From the NCBI RefSeq assembly GCF_000154445.1, contig NZ_DS499568.1: 64,000 nt of DNA. One strand, written 5' to 3'. Positions 1-9,909 of this stretch are shown one piece after another. Numbering within the stretch: position 1 is the first letter of the stretch; every line of letters starts with the position of its first letter. The notes beneath the pieces were generated by a model that had not been told where the DNA came from, ran no database searches, and saw nothing but the letters and a program-made list of their open reading frames with translations. The translations under genes were made by a program, and so were the position numbers. The stretch comes from Intestinibacter bartlettii. GTDB lineage: Bacteria; Bacillota; Clostridia; Peptostreptococcales; Peptostreptococcaceae.

Positions 1-832
<832 letters not shown>

Positions 833-898
833 ATGAATATCATTCATTAAATGTTTTCAGTTTTGAAAGTATTAAAGAAATTTAATAAATTCAATATA

Positions 899-1024
<126 letters not shown>

Positions 1025-1411
1025 TTTTTTTATGTGCAAAAATAATAATAAGAAACATATTCACACCTTTAGTTATATAAATCATTACTATAATTACGAT
1101 ACTAGAACCCTAAAAAATATATCTTAAAAATATTTTTAAATCCCCATGTTGTTGATAAAATTAGTTAATAACATACATATAAATAATATTATTAAAATAA
1201 ATATTGTGGATAAATCTAATTTATTATATATAAATAACATAAATAATTAGACTATATCTACTTATTCTTATTAAATAATTAACAGATAAATTCTTGTTTA
1301 TATTATAAAGAATTTAATATAAATAGTGAAAAAAGCACAGTTATTAAATCTTTAATAGATGAGATATTAACATAATCCACAAAAATATTCACAAATTATG
1401 GAAAAATATTG

Positions 1412-1440
1412 TTGTAAAAGAAACAGATATAAACTATACT
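1412..1440 (+). promoter_or_regulatory. Probable sigma-A promoter of glgP
   Basis: TTGTAA at 1412-1417 and TATACT at 1435-1440 are separated by 17 nt. The predicted start of transcription is near 1447, so the paired operators at 1473-1498 would lie about 26-51 nt downstream. The same layout occurs at malE, which strengthens both calls. Confidence 0.55.
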
Positions 1441-1472
1441 TATCTTAGCAAATATATAACTAGTACAACTTT

Positions 1473-1498
1473 CGGAAACGTTACCGAAAACGTTTTCG
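1473..1498. promoter_or_regulatory. Paired LacI-family operators upstream of glgP
   Basis: Two overlapping palindromes are visible: CGGAAACGTTACCG (1473-1486, imperfect) and CGAAAACGTTTTCG (1485-1498, perfect). Their central CG steps are 12 bp apart. The AACGTT core with flanking A and T blocks is typical of LacI/CcpA-family operators. The nearby LacI-family gene at 8838 is the obvious candidate binder (inference). CcpA is the alternative. Confidence 0.75.
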
Positions 1499-1522
1499 AG
1501 TGGAATAAGGGGGATAACTTTA

Positions 1523-3788
1523 ATGAACTTATCTAATTTATTAGAAAATAACTGTGGAAAAGAGATTAAAAGCTGTACAAATCAAGAAATTTATTTTGGA
1601 TTATTAAGTTTGGTAAATGAACTTGCTTCTAAGAAAGAAAGTAATCAAAATAATAGTAAAAAGAAAGTTTATTATATATCAGCAGAGTTTTTAATTGGTA
1701 AGTTATTATCAAATAATCTTATTAACTTAGGAATTTATAATGAAATCAAATCTATATTAAATGAAAATGGAAAAAGTCTATCAGAAGTGGAAGAAGTTGA
1801 GCCAGAACCATCACTAGGAAATGGGGGATTAGGAAGGTTAGCTGCTTGTTTCTTAGATTCGATAGCAACTTTAGGACTTAATGGAGATGGAATAGGCTTA
1901 AATTATCATTTTGGATTATTTAAACAAGTTTTCAAAAATAACTTACAATCAGAACAAAAAAATGAATGGATAGAAAAAAATAGTTGGCTTAATAAAACTG
2001 ATATAACATATGATATAGAATGCGGAGGTATAAAATTAAAATCTAGATTATATGATATAAATGTTATTGGATATAACAACAGAGTTAACAAACTACATCT
2101 ATTTGATGTGGAAAGCATTGATGAAAGTATAGTTGATAATGGGAGTATAACTTTCAACAAAGAAGATGTGGCTAAAAATCTGACTTTATTCTTATATCCA
2201 GATGATAGCGATGAAGATGGAAAACTACTTCGTATATATCAACAATATTTTATGGTAAGCAATGGTGCAAGATTAATATTAGAAGAATGCCAAGCTAAGG
2301 GAAGTAATTTATATGATTTAAATGATTATGCAGTAATACAAATAAATGATACGCATCCAACAATGGTTATACCTGAACTTATACGTTTATTAATTGAAAA
2401 AGGAATTTCTATGGATGATGCTATAGAAATAGTATCAAAAACTTGTGCATATACAAATCATACAATATTAGCTGAAGCATTAGAAAAAATGGCCTATGGA
2501 TTATTTAGAAAAAGTGGTGCCAAATTTAATCGATATAATAAAAGAATTGGACAAAAGAGTAAGAGAAAAATATGATGATGAGAGCTTATATATAATTGAT
2601 GAGGATAACAGAGTACATATGGCTCATATCGATATACATTATACTTTTAGTGTTAATGGAGTTGCATCACTTCACACAGAAATATTAGAAAAAAATGAAT
2701 TAAATAATTTCTATGAAATATATCCAGAAAAATTTAATAACAAAACGAATGGAATAACATTTAGAAGATGGTTAATGCATTGTAATCATGAATTAACAGA
2801 TTTAATAGAAGATCTAATTGGTGATGGATTTAAAAAAGATGCAATAGAGCTTGAAAAATTACAAGAGTATGTAAACGATGAAGGTGTACTTCAAAAATTA
2901 TTAGATATAAAAACAAATAACAAATTAGCATTAAAAAATTATATAAAACAACATCAAGGTATAGAAATAGATGAGAATTCAATATTTGATATACAAATAA
3001 AAAGACTACATGAATATAAAAGACAACAAATGAATGCGTTATATGTAATTCACAAATATCTTGAAATTAAAAAAGGAAATATACCATCAACTCCAATTAC
3101 AGTAATATTTGGAGCTAAGGCAGCACCAGCATATACTATCGCAAAAGACATAATACACTTGATATTATGCTTACAACAACTTATAAACAATGATGATGAA
3201 GTAAATAAATACTTAAAAGTTGTAATGGTAGAAAACTATAACGTTACATATGCTGAGAAACTAATACCTGCATGTGATATATCTGAGCAAATATCATTAG
3301 CTTCTAAAGAAGCAAGTGGAACAGGAAATATGAAATTCATGTTAAATGGGGCACTTACATTAGGAACTGAGGATGGAGCAAATGTAGAGATTCATCAATT
3401 AGTTGGAGATGATAATATATTTATATTTGGTAAAGACAGCGAAACAGTAATTAAACACTATGAAAGTGAAGATTATGAATCAGTAGATATATATGCTAGA
3501 AATCCTAAGATAAAAGAAGTAGTAGATTTTATAATTAGTAAGGAATTGATGAGTATAGGTAATCCTGAAAATTTAATTAGACTATTTAAAGAGATTGTGA
3601 AAAAAGACTGGTTTATGGCATTATTAGATCTTGAGGATTATACAAAAACAAAAGAGGAAGCATTTAAGGAATATGAAGATAGACAAAATTGGGCAAAGAA
3701 AATGCTAATTAATATAAGTAAAGCTGGATATTTTTCTTCAGATAGAACAATAGAAGAATATAACCGTGATATCTGGAAATTACAATAA
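1523..3788 (+). pseudogene. glgP: Glycogen/maltodextrin phosphorylase, one frameshift
   Basis: Glycosyltransferase family 35: uses phosphate to release glucose-1-phosphate from alpha-1,4-glucan ends, in the cytosol. The first frame ends near EALEK, and the second continues with WPMDYLEKVVPNL, KRLHEYKRQQMN and the pyridoxal-phosphate site SGTGNMKFMLNG. The frames join if one A is removed from the A6 run at 2484-2489, giving about 754 residues, slightly short for the family (about 750-815). The start ATG has AAGGGGGA 8 nt upstream. It is the first gene of the maltodextrin locus and has its own promoter and operators. Whether the shift is real or a base-calling error cannot be told from sequence alone. 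All catalytic motifs survive on both sides. Confidence 0.9.
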
Positions 3789-3918
3789 TTTAAAATGATT
3801 AATTAAAATTCTCTATATTGACAATTTTAATTAGATAATAGTTATTAGGGCATGTTGATATGGAGAATTTTCATTTTGTATAACTGTAAAATAATTTACA
3901 ATATTAACCAAATAATTG

Positions 3919-3947
3919 TTGCATTTTGAAATATTAGGTGCTACTAT
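3919..3947 (+). promoter_or_regulatory. Probable sigma-A promoter of malE
   Basis: TTGCAT (3919-3924), 17 nt spacer, TACTAT (3942-3947). The operator pair starts 31 nt after the -10 element; at glgP the same distance is 32 nt. The predicted transcript starts near 3954. Confidence 0.55.
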
Positions 3948-3978
3948 TTTATTAATTAGAAAAACGTTATCCAATTTC

Positions 3979-4002
3979 GGAAACGTTTTCGGTAACGTTA
4001 CT
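3979..4002. promoter_or_regulatory. Paired LacI-family operators upstream of malE
   Basis: CGGAAACGTTTTCG (3979-3992) is followed by the perfect palindrome GTAACGTTAC (3993-4002). The central CG steps are 12 bp apart, exactly as at glgP, and the TTTCGGAAACGTT block is shared by both sites. A further half-like AAAACGTTA lies at 3962-3970. The position downstream of the promoter suggests a repressor roadblock (inference). Confidence 0.75.
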
Positions 4003-4035
4003 AATTTATATTTTAAAAATCAGGGGGAGAAAGAT

Positions 4036-5385
4036 ATGAAGGTTAAAAAATTTTTATCAGTTGCTTTAGCCACAGTATTATCAGTAGGTATGCTTGCTGG
4101 TTGCAGCAATTCTAACAATTCTAGTGGTGGTTCAGATTCATCTGAAAAAGGAAAAGTTTATTACTTAAGTTTCAAACCAGAACAAGAAGAACAATGGAAA
4201 GAAATTGCTAAAAAATATACTGATGAAACAGGGGTAGAAGTTAAAGTTGTTACTGCTGCTAGTGGTAAATACGAGCAAACTCTAAAATCAGAAATAACTA
4301 AATCAGATGCACCTACATTGTTCCAAATAAATGGACCGATAGGATATCAATCTTGGAAAGATTATTGTGCTGATTTAACTGACACTGAATTAAACAAACA
4401 TCTATTAAATCAAGATTTAGCAATTAAAGGGGATGACGATAAAGTATATGGTATACCTTATGTTGAAGAAGGTTACGGAATAATATACAACCAATCAATA
4501 ATGGATAAATATTTCAAACTAGATGGTGCTAAAGTAAAATCTATAGATGAAATAAATAGCTTTGCTAAATTAAAAGAAGTTGCAGAAGATATGCAATCTA
4601 AAAAAGATGAATTAGGAATAAAAGGTGTATTTGCTTCTACATCATTAACTCCAGGGGAAGATTGGAGATGGCAAACTCATTTAGCTAACCTTCCTATATA
4701 CTATGAATATAAAGACAATAATGTAAAAGATGAAGATAAAATAAGCTTTAAATATTCAGATAACTACAAAAACATATTTGATTTATACATAAATAATTCA
4801 ACTTGTGAACCTAAATTATTAGGAAGCAAAACAGTTACAGATTCAATGTCTGAATTTGCTTTAGGACAATGCGCTATGGTCCAAAATGGTAACTGGGGAT
4901 GGAGTCAAATAGCAGATGTTAGCGGAAATACAGTTAAAGAAGATGATGTTAAATTCTTACCTATATACACAGGTGTTAAAGGTGAAGAAAAACAAGGTCT
5001 TTGCATAGGTACTGAAAATTACTTCTGTATAAACAAAGAAGCTTCAGAAGCTGATCAAAAAGCAACTCAAGACTTTATAAACTGGTTATTTACTTCTGAT
5101 AAAGGTAAAGATTATGTTACTAATGAATTAGGATTCATAGCTCCATTTGATACTTTCTCTGATAAAGAGGCGCCACAAGATCCTTTAGCTAAAGAAGTTA
5201 TAAAATATATGAAAGATGACAACTACTACAACATAGATTGGAACTTCACAACATTCCCAAGTCAACAATTTAAAGATGATTTCGGTGCAGCTTTACTTGA
5301 ATACTGCAACGGAAATAAAACATGGGATGATGTTAAAAAACTAGTTGTTGATGAATGGGCAAGTGAAAAAGAATTAACAAAATAA
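4036..5385 (+). CDS. malE: Maltodextrin ABC transporter, substrate-binding lipoprotein
   Basis: Family 1 extracellular solute-binding protein, 449 residues. It captures maltodextrins outside the membrane and hands them to the MalF/MalG permease. The N terminus is a lipoprotein signal: MKVKKF, a hydrophobic core, then the lipobox LAGC with acylated Cys at about residue 22, followed by a Ser/Asn/Gly linker. The ATG at 4036 was chosen because it follows CAGGGGGAGA and gives the signal peptide at once. An in-frame extension back to 3916 would run through the operators and lacks a ribosome site. It is followed by a strong RNA structure before malF. The substrate is inferred from neighbouring glgP and malQ. 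Confidence 0.92.
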   Translation: MKVKKFLSVALATVLSVGMLAGCSNSNNSSGGSDSSEKGKVYYLSFKPEQEEQWKEIAKKYTDETGVEVKVVTAASGKYEQTLKSEITKSDAPTLFQINGPIGYQSWKDYCADLTDTELNKHLLNQDLAIKGDDDKVYGIPYVEEGYGIIYNQSIMDKYFKLDGAKVKSIDEINSFAKLKEVAEDMQSKKDELGIKGVFASTSLTPGEDWRWQTHLANLPIYYEYKDNNVKDEDKISFKYSDNYKNIFDLYINNSTCEPKLLGSKTVTDSMSEFALGQCAMVQNGNWGWSQIADVSGNTVKEDDVKFLPIYTGVKGEEKQGLCIGTENYFCINKEASEADQKATQDFINWLFTSDKGKDYVTNELGFIAPFDTFSDKEAPQDPLAKEVIKYMKDDNYYNIDWNFTTFPSQQFKDDFGAALLEYCNGNKTWDDVKKLVVDEWASEKELTK

Positions 5386-5421
5386 TTAAATTAAAAATTA
5401 ATTTAGTAATTTAGCATACAG

Positions 5422-5505
5422 ATAAGCCATAAATAACGAATACCGTGGAGAATGACTAAAACATTCTAAATTGCAAATTAGGTATACATATTATTTATGG
5501 CTTAT
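5422..5505 (+). promoter_or_regulatory. Structured intercistronic element between malE and malF
   Basis: A perfect 15-bp outer stem pairs ATAAGCCATAAATAA (5422-5436) with TTATTTATGGCTTAT (5491-5505). Inside, ATACC (5440-5444) pairs with GGTAT (5481-5485), and AGAATG (5449-5454) pairs with CATTCT (5462-5467) round a 7-nt loop. There is no T run, so it is not a simple terminator. It may protect the malE mRNA end or limit transcription into malF, as REP elements do between malE and malF of Escherichia coli (analogy only). Confidence 0.7.
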
Positions 5506-5537
5506 TGTTTAAGTAATAGAACATCAGGAGGTGTAAC

Positions 5538-6383
5538 ATGCAAAAGACATTAAAAAAATACTGGCCTGTATTTGTATTACCAACTCTTATAGCATTTGCA
5601 ATTGCTTTTATATTGCCTTTCGTGATTGGACTTTATTTATCATTTTGTGATTTCACAACTATAACAAATGCCACATTTACAGGGTTTGAAAATTATAAAA
5701 CTGCATTTGCAGCAGGTCAAAATTTCTTATATTCATTTAGTTTTACAGCATTGTTTACTGTAATTTCTATAGTAACAGTAAATGTAATTGCATTCGTATT
5801 AGCTTACTTTTTAACTAAAAAGTTAAAAGGAACAAACTTCTTCCGTACAGTATTTTTTATGCCAAACTTAATCGGTGGTATAGTTTTAGGTTATACATGG
5901 CAAACAATGATAAATGCTTTTTTGGCAAGATACGGAACAACATTAGTAGCTGATGCGAAATATGGATTTATCGGATTAATTATCCTTATGAATTGGCAAA
6001 TGATAGGATACATGATGATTATATACATAGCAGGTCTTCAAAACGTACCTACAGAATTAATTGAAGCAGCAAAAATAGATGGTGCGAATAAATGGCAAAC
6101 ATTAAAAAATGTAACAATACCAATGGTAATGCCATCAATAACAATCTGTCTGTTCTTGACCTTATCAAACAGTTTCAAATTATTTGATCAAAACTTAGCA
6201 TTAACAAATGGGGCACCAATGCATAATACAGAAATGCTAGCTTTAAATATAGTTAACTCATTCTATGGAAGAGTTGGATTTGAAGGTGTTGGTCAAGCAA
6301 AAGCAGTTATGTTCTTTGTTATAGTAGCTTGTATTGCACTTGCTCAATTATATTACACTAGAAATAAGGAGGTAGAACAATAA
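5538..6383 (+). CDS. malF: Maltodextrin ABC transporter permease MalF-type
   Basis: Integral membrane permease of 281 residues with about six membrane segments, from VFVLPTLIAFAIAFILPFV onward. The cytoplasmic EAA loop that docks the ATPase is clear: ELIEAAKIDGANKWQTLKN at about residues 173-191. It lacks the extra N-terminal segments of the E. coli protein, as is usual in Firmicutes sugar permeases. The ribosome site is AGGAGGTG. Its stop overlaps the malG start (TAATG), so the two are translationally coupled. Confidence 0.92.
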   Translation: MQKTLKKYWPVFVLPTLIAFAIAFILPFVIGLYLSFCDFTTITNATFTGFENYKTAFAAGQNFLYSFSFTALFTVISIVTVNVIAFVLAYFLTKKLKGTNFFRTVFFMPNLIGGIVLGYTWQTMINAFLARYGTTLVADAKYGFIGLIILMNWQMIGYMMIIYIAGLQNVPTELIEAAKIDGANKWQTLKNVTIPMVMPSITICLFLTLSNSFKLFDQNLALTNGAPMHNTEMLALNIVNSFYGRVGFEGVGQAKAVMFFVIVACIALAQLYYTRNKEVEQ

Positions 6384-7269
6384 TGCAAGCGACAGTATCT
6401 AAAAAAAGTACTAAAGAAACTAAGCCAAAAACAAAGAAGAATGTTGGTAATACTGTGATATTCTTAATACTTTGTGCATTAGTAGTTGTATTCTTAGCAC
6501 CGATTTTATTTATAGTTATAAACTCATTTAAAGGAAAATTCTTTATTAGTGACAACCCATTTGCTCTACCAACAAGCCAAACTTTTTGTAGGACTTAGCA
6601 ATTATATAAATGGACTAGAAAAGACAGGATTTTTAAGTGCTATAGGTTGGTCATTCTTTATAACAATAGGCTCAGTTGCAGTAATATTATTTTTTACATC
6701 AATGACAGCTTATTACATAACAAGAGTAAAATCTAAATTCACAAGTGTATTATATTACTTATTTGTATTTTCAATGATAGTACCTTTCCAAATGGTTATG
6801 TTCCCTATGGTAAAACTAGCTGATATATTACATTTAGCAAATCCAGTGGGAATGATAATACTATACTTAGGTTTCGGTTGTGGATTATCAATATTTATGT
6901 TTAGTGGTTTTATAAAATCAATACCATTAGAAATAGAAGAAGCAGCTATGATAGATGGCTGTAATCCTCTTCAAACTTATTTCCACATAGTATTACCAAT
7001 ATTAAAACCTACAGCAATTACAGTAGCAATATTAAATGCAATGTGGATATGGAATGACTATCTATTACCATATTTGGTTATAGGATTATCAACAAAAATA
7101 TAAAACTATTCCAGTTGTAATACAAATGTTAGTTGGTTCAAATGGAAATAGGGATATGGGAGCTATGATGGCTATGTTAGTTTTAGCAATTATACCAATT
7201 ATAATATTCTATTTAATTTGTCAAAAACATATTATAGAAGGTGTTGTTGCAGGAGCTGTTAAAGGATAG
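6383..7269 (+). pseudogene. malG: Maltodextrin ABC transporter permease MalG-type, two frameshifts
   Basis: Second permease subunit. Frame one gives the N terminus and first membrane helix. Removing one T from the T5 run at 6583-6587 restores LFVGLSNYINGLEKTG and the EAA loop EIEEAAMIDGCNPLQTYFH. Removing one A from the A5 run at 7094-7098 restores the C terminus KYKTIPVVIQMLVGS to AGAVKG. The repaired protein is 294 residues, the normal length. Both lesions are +1 changes in short homopolymers and the rest of the coding sequence is clean, so error is at least as likely as decay. AAGGAGGT lies just before the coupled start. Confidence 0.88.
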
Positions 7270-7295
7270 AAAAATAGACTTAAAGGGGGATCACA

Positions 7296-8777
7296 ATGAG
7301 AAGAAATGGATTTTTATTACCTATATCCAGTTTGCCTTCAAAATATGGCATAGGGAGTTTTTCAAAAGAAGCATATGAATTTGTAGATATTTTAGAAGAG
7401 GCAGGTCAAAAAATATGGCAGATATTACCTCTGGGGCCTACGGGATATGGTGATTCTCCATATCAGTCATTTTCAACTTTTGCAGGTAATCCATATTTCA
7501 TAGATTTATGTGAATTAATAGAAGAAGGTCTCCTATCAGAAGATGAATGTGATAGTTATGATTGGGGAGATGATGTAGAGTATATTGACTATGAAAAAAT
7601 ATACTTATCTAGATTTAAAATATTAAAAAAAGCTTATAAAAGAAGCAAAATAAATGAAGATAAAAAATTTATAGCTTATTGCAAATATAATAAATGGTGG
7701 CTAGAAGATTATGCACTATATATGGCAATAAAGGATTCTTTAGGCGGAATTTCATGGTTAGAATGGGATGAAAATTTAAAGCTGAGAGACAAAAAAACTT
7801 TATCGAAATATAGTAAAAAATTAAATGAAGAAATTACATTTTATAAATATACTCAATACTTATTTTCTAGTCAATGGAATAAATTAAAAGTTTATGCTAA
7901 TAAAAAGGGAATATCTATAATCGGGGATATACCAATATACGTTGCACTAGATAGTGCTGATACATGGTCAAATCCAGAATTATTCCAATTGGATAAAGAT
8001 TTAAATCCTATAGCTGTTGCAGGTTGTCCACCAGATTCTTTCTCAGAGGATGGACAATTATGGGGGAATCCGTTATATGATTGGGAATATCACAAATATA
8101 CTAATTACAAATGGTGGATAAAAAGGATAAAATATTGTTATAATTTATATGATATCGTTAGAATCGATCATTTTAGAGGATTTGATGAATATTTTTCAAT
8201 ACCTTATAAAAGTAAAACAGCTGTAAATGGAACATGGGAAAAAGGTCCTGGAATAGAATTATTCGAGCAATTGAAAAAAGAATTAGGCAATGTAGATATA
8301 ATAGCGGAAGATTTAGGATTTCTAACTGAATCGGTTAAGAAACTTCTTAAAGATACAGATTATCCAGGAATGAAAATATTACAGTTTGCTTTTGATTCGA
8401 GAGAAGAAAGTGATTATTTACCTCATAACTATAATAAAAATTGTGTTGTTTATACAGGAACACATGATAATAGCACAGTTAGAGGTTGGTACAAAGAAAT
8501 AGATGATTTAGATAAAAAAATGTGTATGGATTATATTAATAGTGATGATTCAGACGAAGAAAATATAAGTTGGGATCTTATATGTATAGCAATGAGAAGT
8601 GTTGCAGATACATGTGTAATACCAGTTCAAGATTTCTTGGGACTTGATGAATCAGCTAGAATAAATACACCATCAACATTAGGGGACAACTGGAAGTGGA
8701 GAATGACATTAGGATGTTTTTCCCAAGAATTAATAGATAAAATAAAAAGATTAACTAAGATATATGGAAGAATATAA
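7296..8777 (+). CDS. malQ: 4-alpha-glucanotransferase (amylomaltase)
   Basis: Glycoside hydrolase family 77, 493 residues. It transfers glucan segments between maltodextrins in the cytosol, making longer chains for the phosphorylase and releasing glucose. Family catalytic motifs are present: RIDHFRGFDEYF with the nucleophile Asp at about 291, IIAEDLG with the acid/base Glu at about 338, and GTHDNSTVRGW with the third Asp at about 391. The N terminus RRNGFLLPISSLPSKYGIG is characteristic. AAGGGGGA precedes the ATG. It follows malG by 26 nt, so it belongs to the malEFGQ transcript. Confidence 0.96.
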   Translation: MRRNGFLLPISSLPSKYGIGSFSKEAYEFVDILEEAGQKIWQILPLGPTGYGDSPYQSFSTFAGNPYFIDLCELIEEGLLSEDECDSYDWGDDVEYIDYEKIYLSRFKILKKAYKRSKINEDKKFIAYCKYNKWWLEDYALYMAIKDSLGGISWLEWDENLKLRDKKTLSKYSKKLNEEITFYKYTQYLFSSQWNKLKVYANKKGISIIGDIPIYVALDSADTWSNPELFQLDKDLNPIAVAGCPPDSFSEDGQLWGNPLYDWEYHKYTNYKWWIKRIKYCYNLYDIVRIDHFRGFDEYFSIPYKSKTAVNGTWEKGPGIELFEQLKKELGNVDIIAEDLGFLTESVKKLLKDTDYPGMKILQFAFDSREESDYLPHNYNKNCVVYTGTHDNSTVRGWYKEIDDLDKKMCMDYINSDDSDEENISWDLICIAMRSVADTCVIPVQDFLGLDESARINTPSTLGDNWKWRMTLGCFSQELIDKIKRLTKIYGRI

Positions 8778-8837
8778 ATTGAATAGCTCATATGATTGAT
8801 TAAAAAAAGAGAATATGTATGGAAAGGAAATTTTTAT

Positions 8838-9872
8838 ATGAAGACTATCACAATAAAGGATATAGCAAAAGAATGTGGTGTCGGCGTTAGTACTGTCTCA
8901 AGAGCTATTAATAACCATCCGGATATTAGTGATGAAACAAAAGAAAGAATTATGAAAGTTATAAGGGAAAATAACTTTACCCCAAATAGTACAGCTAGAA
9001 ACCTAAAATTTACACAAACAAAAACCATAGCAGTTTTAATAAAAGGTATAGAAAATCCATTTTTTCAGAAAATGTTAAAAGTATTTGAAGAGGAAATACA
9101 AAACAAAAAATATACTTTTTTATTACATAGAGTAGATTCAAATCAAGATGAACTAGAGGTTGCACTGCAATTAATAAAAGAAAGAAAATTAAAGGGAATT
9201 ATCTTTTTAGGAGGATGCTTTTCACATGATGAGAAACGATTGAAACAGATAACGGTACCTTTTGTATTAAGTACAATATCTATATTTGATGGAGTAGATA
9301 AAAATATATATTCATCTGTATCAGTAGATGATATAAAGGAAAGTAAGAAAGCCGTGGATTGTCTATGTGATTATGGCCATGAAAAAATTGCTATTTTAGC
9401 AGCCCAACCATGGGATACAAGTATCAGTGGTTTAAGAATTGAAGGATACAAAAGAGCTTTAGCAGAAAGAAATATACCTATAAATAAAAATTTAATAAGA
9501 TACACTTTAGAAGAAGTAAATGCATTTACTATGGAAAATGGATATAAACTTATGAAAGAACTTTTAGAATCAGAAGAAGAATTTACAGCAGTTTATGCTG
9601 TTTCTGATAGTATGGTTATTGGGGCTAGTAAAGCGATATTGGAGTCTGGAAAGAAAATACCAGAAGATTATTCAATTATGGGGTTTGATGGATTAGATAT
9701 ATCTTATTATTATAACCCATCTATTAGTACTATAAGGCAACCAGTAGAAGATATGGCAAAGAAAACAAGTGAAATTTTATTTAATCTAATAGAAAATAAT
9801 GCATATAATAGTCATAAAATTTTCGAGGGGGAATTGCTTGTAAGACAATCAATTGCTAGATTAAATAAATAA
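8838..9872 (+). CDS. LacI-family transcriptional regulator of the maltodextrin locus
   Basis: 344 residues. The N-terminal helix-turn-helix with hinge, ITIKDIAKECGVGVSTVSRA, is the LacI signature and is followed by a periplasmic-binding-like sensor domain (about 60-344). The ATG at 8838 gives the standard N terminus. An upstream in-frame extension to 8796 has no ribosome site and adds residues not typical of the family. The gene lies inside the maltodextrin operon. The LacI-type palindromes at 1473-1498 and 3979-4002 are its probable targets, which would make it a local repressor released by maltose or maltodextrin (inference). Confidence 0.92.
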   Translation: MKTITIKDIAKECGVGVSTVSRAINNHPDISDETKERIMKVIRENNFTPNSTARNLKFTQTKTIAVLIKGIENPFFQKMLKVFEEEIQNKKYTFLLHRVDSNQDELEVALQLIKERKLKGIIFLGGCFSHDEKRLKQITVPFVLSTISIFDGVDKNIYSSVSVDDIKESKKAVDCLCDYGHEKIAILAAQPWDTSISGLRIEGYKRALAERNIPINKNLIRYTLEEVNAFTMENGYKLMKELLESEEEFTAVYAVSDSMVIGASKAILESGKKIPEDYSIMGFDGLDISYYYNPSISTIRQPVEDMAKKTSEILFNLIENNAYNSHKIFEGELLVRQSIARLNK

Positions 9873-9909
9873 TAATTAATTTGATAGATAAATTGGAGGG
9901 AATTAAAAT

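Larger units (their letters stand above)
1030..1522. other. AT-rich intergenic region with DnaA-box-like sites and the glgP promoter
   Basis: No plausible gene is seen between the 5S gene and glgP. The stretch is very AT-rich. It holds a perfect DnaA box on the minus strand (TGTGGATAA, 1205-1213), a TGTTGATAA variant (1150-1158), a one-mismatch TAATCCACA (1373-1381) and a weaker ATATTCACA (1385-1393). A sigma-A-like promoter and paired operators for glgP lie at its right end. The sites could titrate DnaA or be chance in such AT-rich DNA. Confidence 0.5.

Noticed and set aside
835..898. tRNA genes in the rRNA spacer
   Set aside because: The 23S-5S spacer is short and AT-rich with no cloverleaf.
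1030..1522. Chromosomal replication origin in the gap after 5S
   Set aside because: DnaA-box-like sites are loose, and dnaA and dnaN are not adjacent; a titration site or chance is more likely.
3916..4035. N-terminal extension of the maltodextrin-binding protein
   Set aside because: It would run through the operators and add 40 residues before the lipoprotein signal; the ATG at 4036 has a strong ribosome site.
2484..7098. Programmed frameshifting in glgP and malG
   Set aside because: The runs (A6, T5, A5) are too short for known slippage, no stimulatory structure was seen, and the same kind of indel recurs in unrelated genes.
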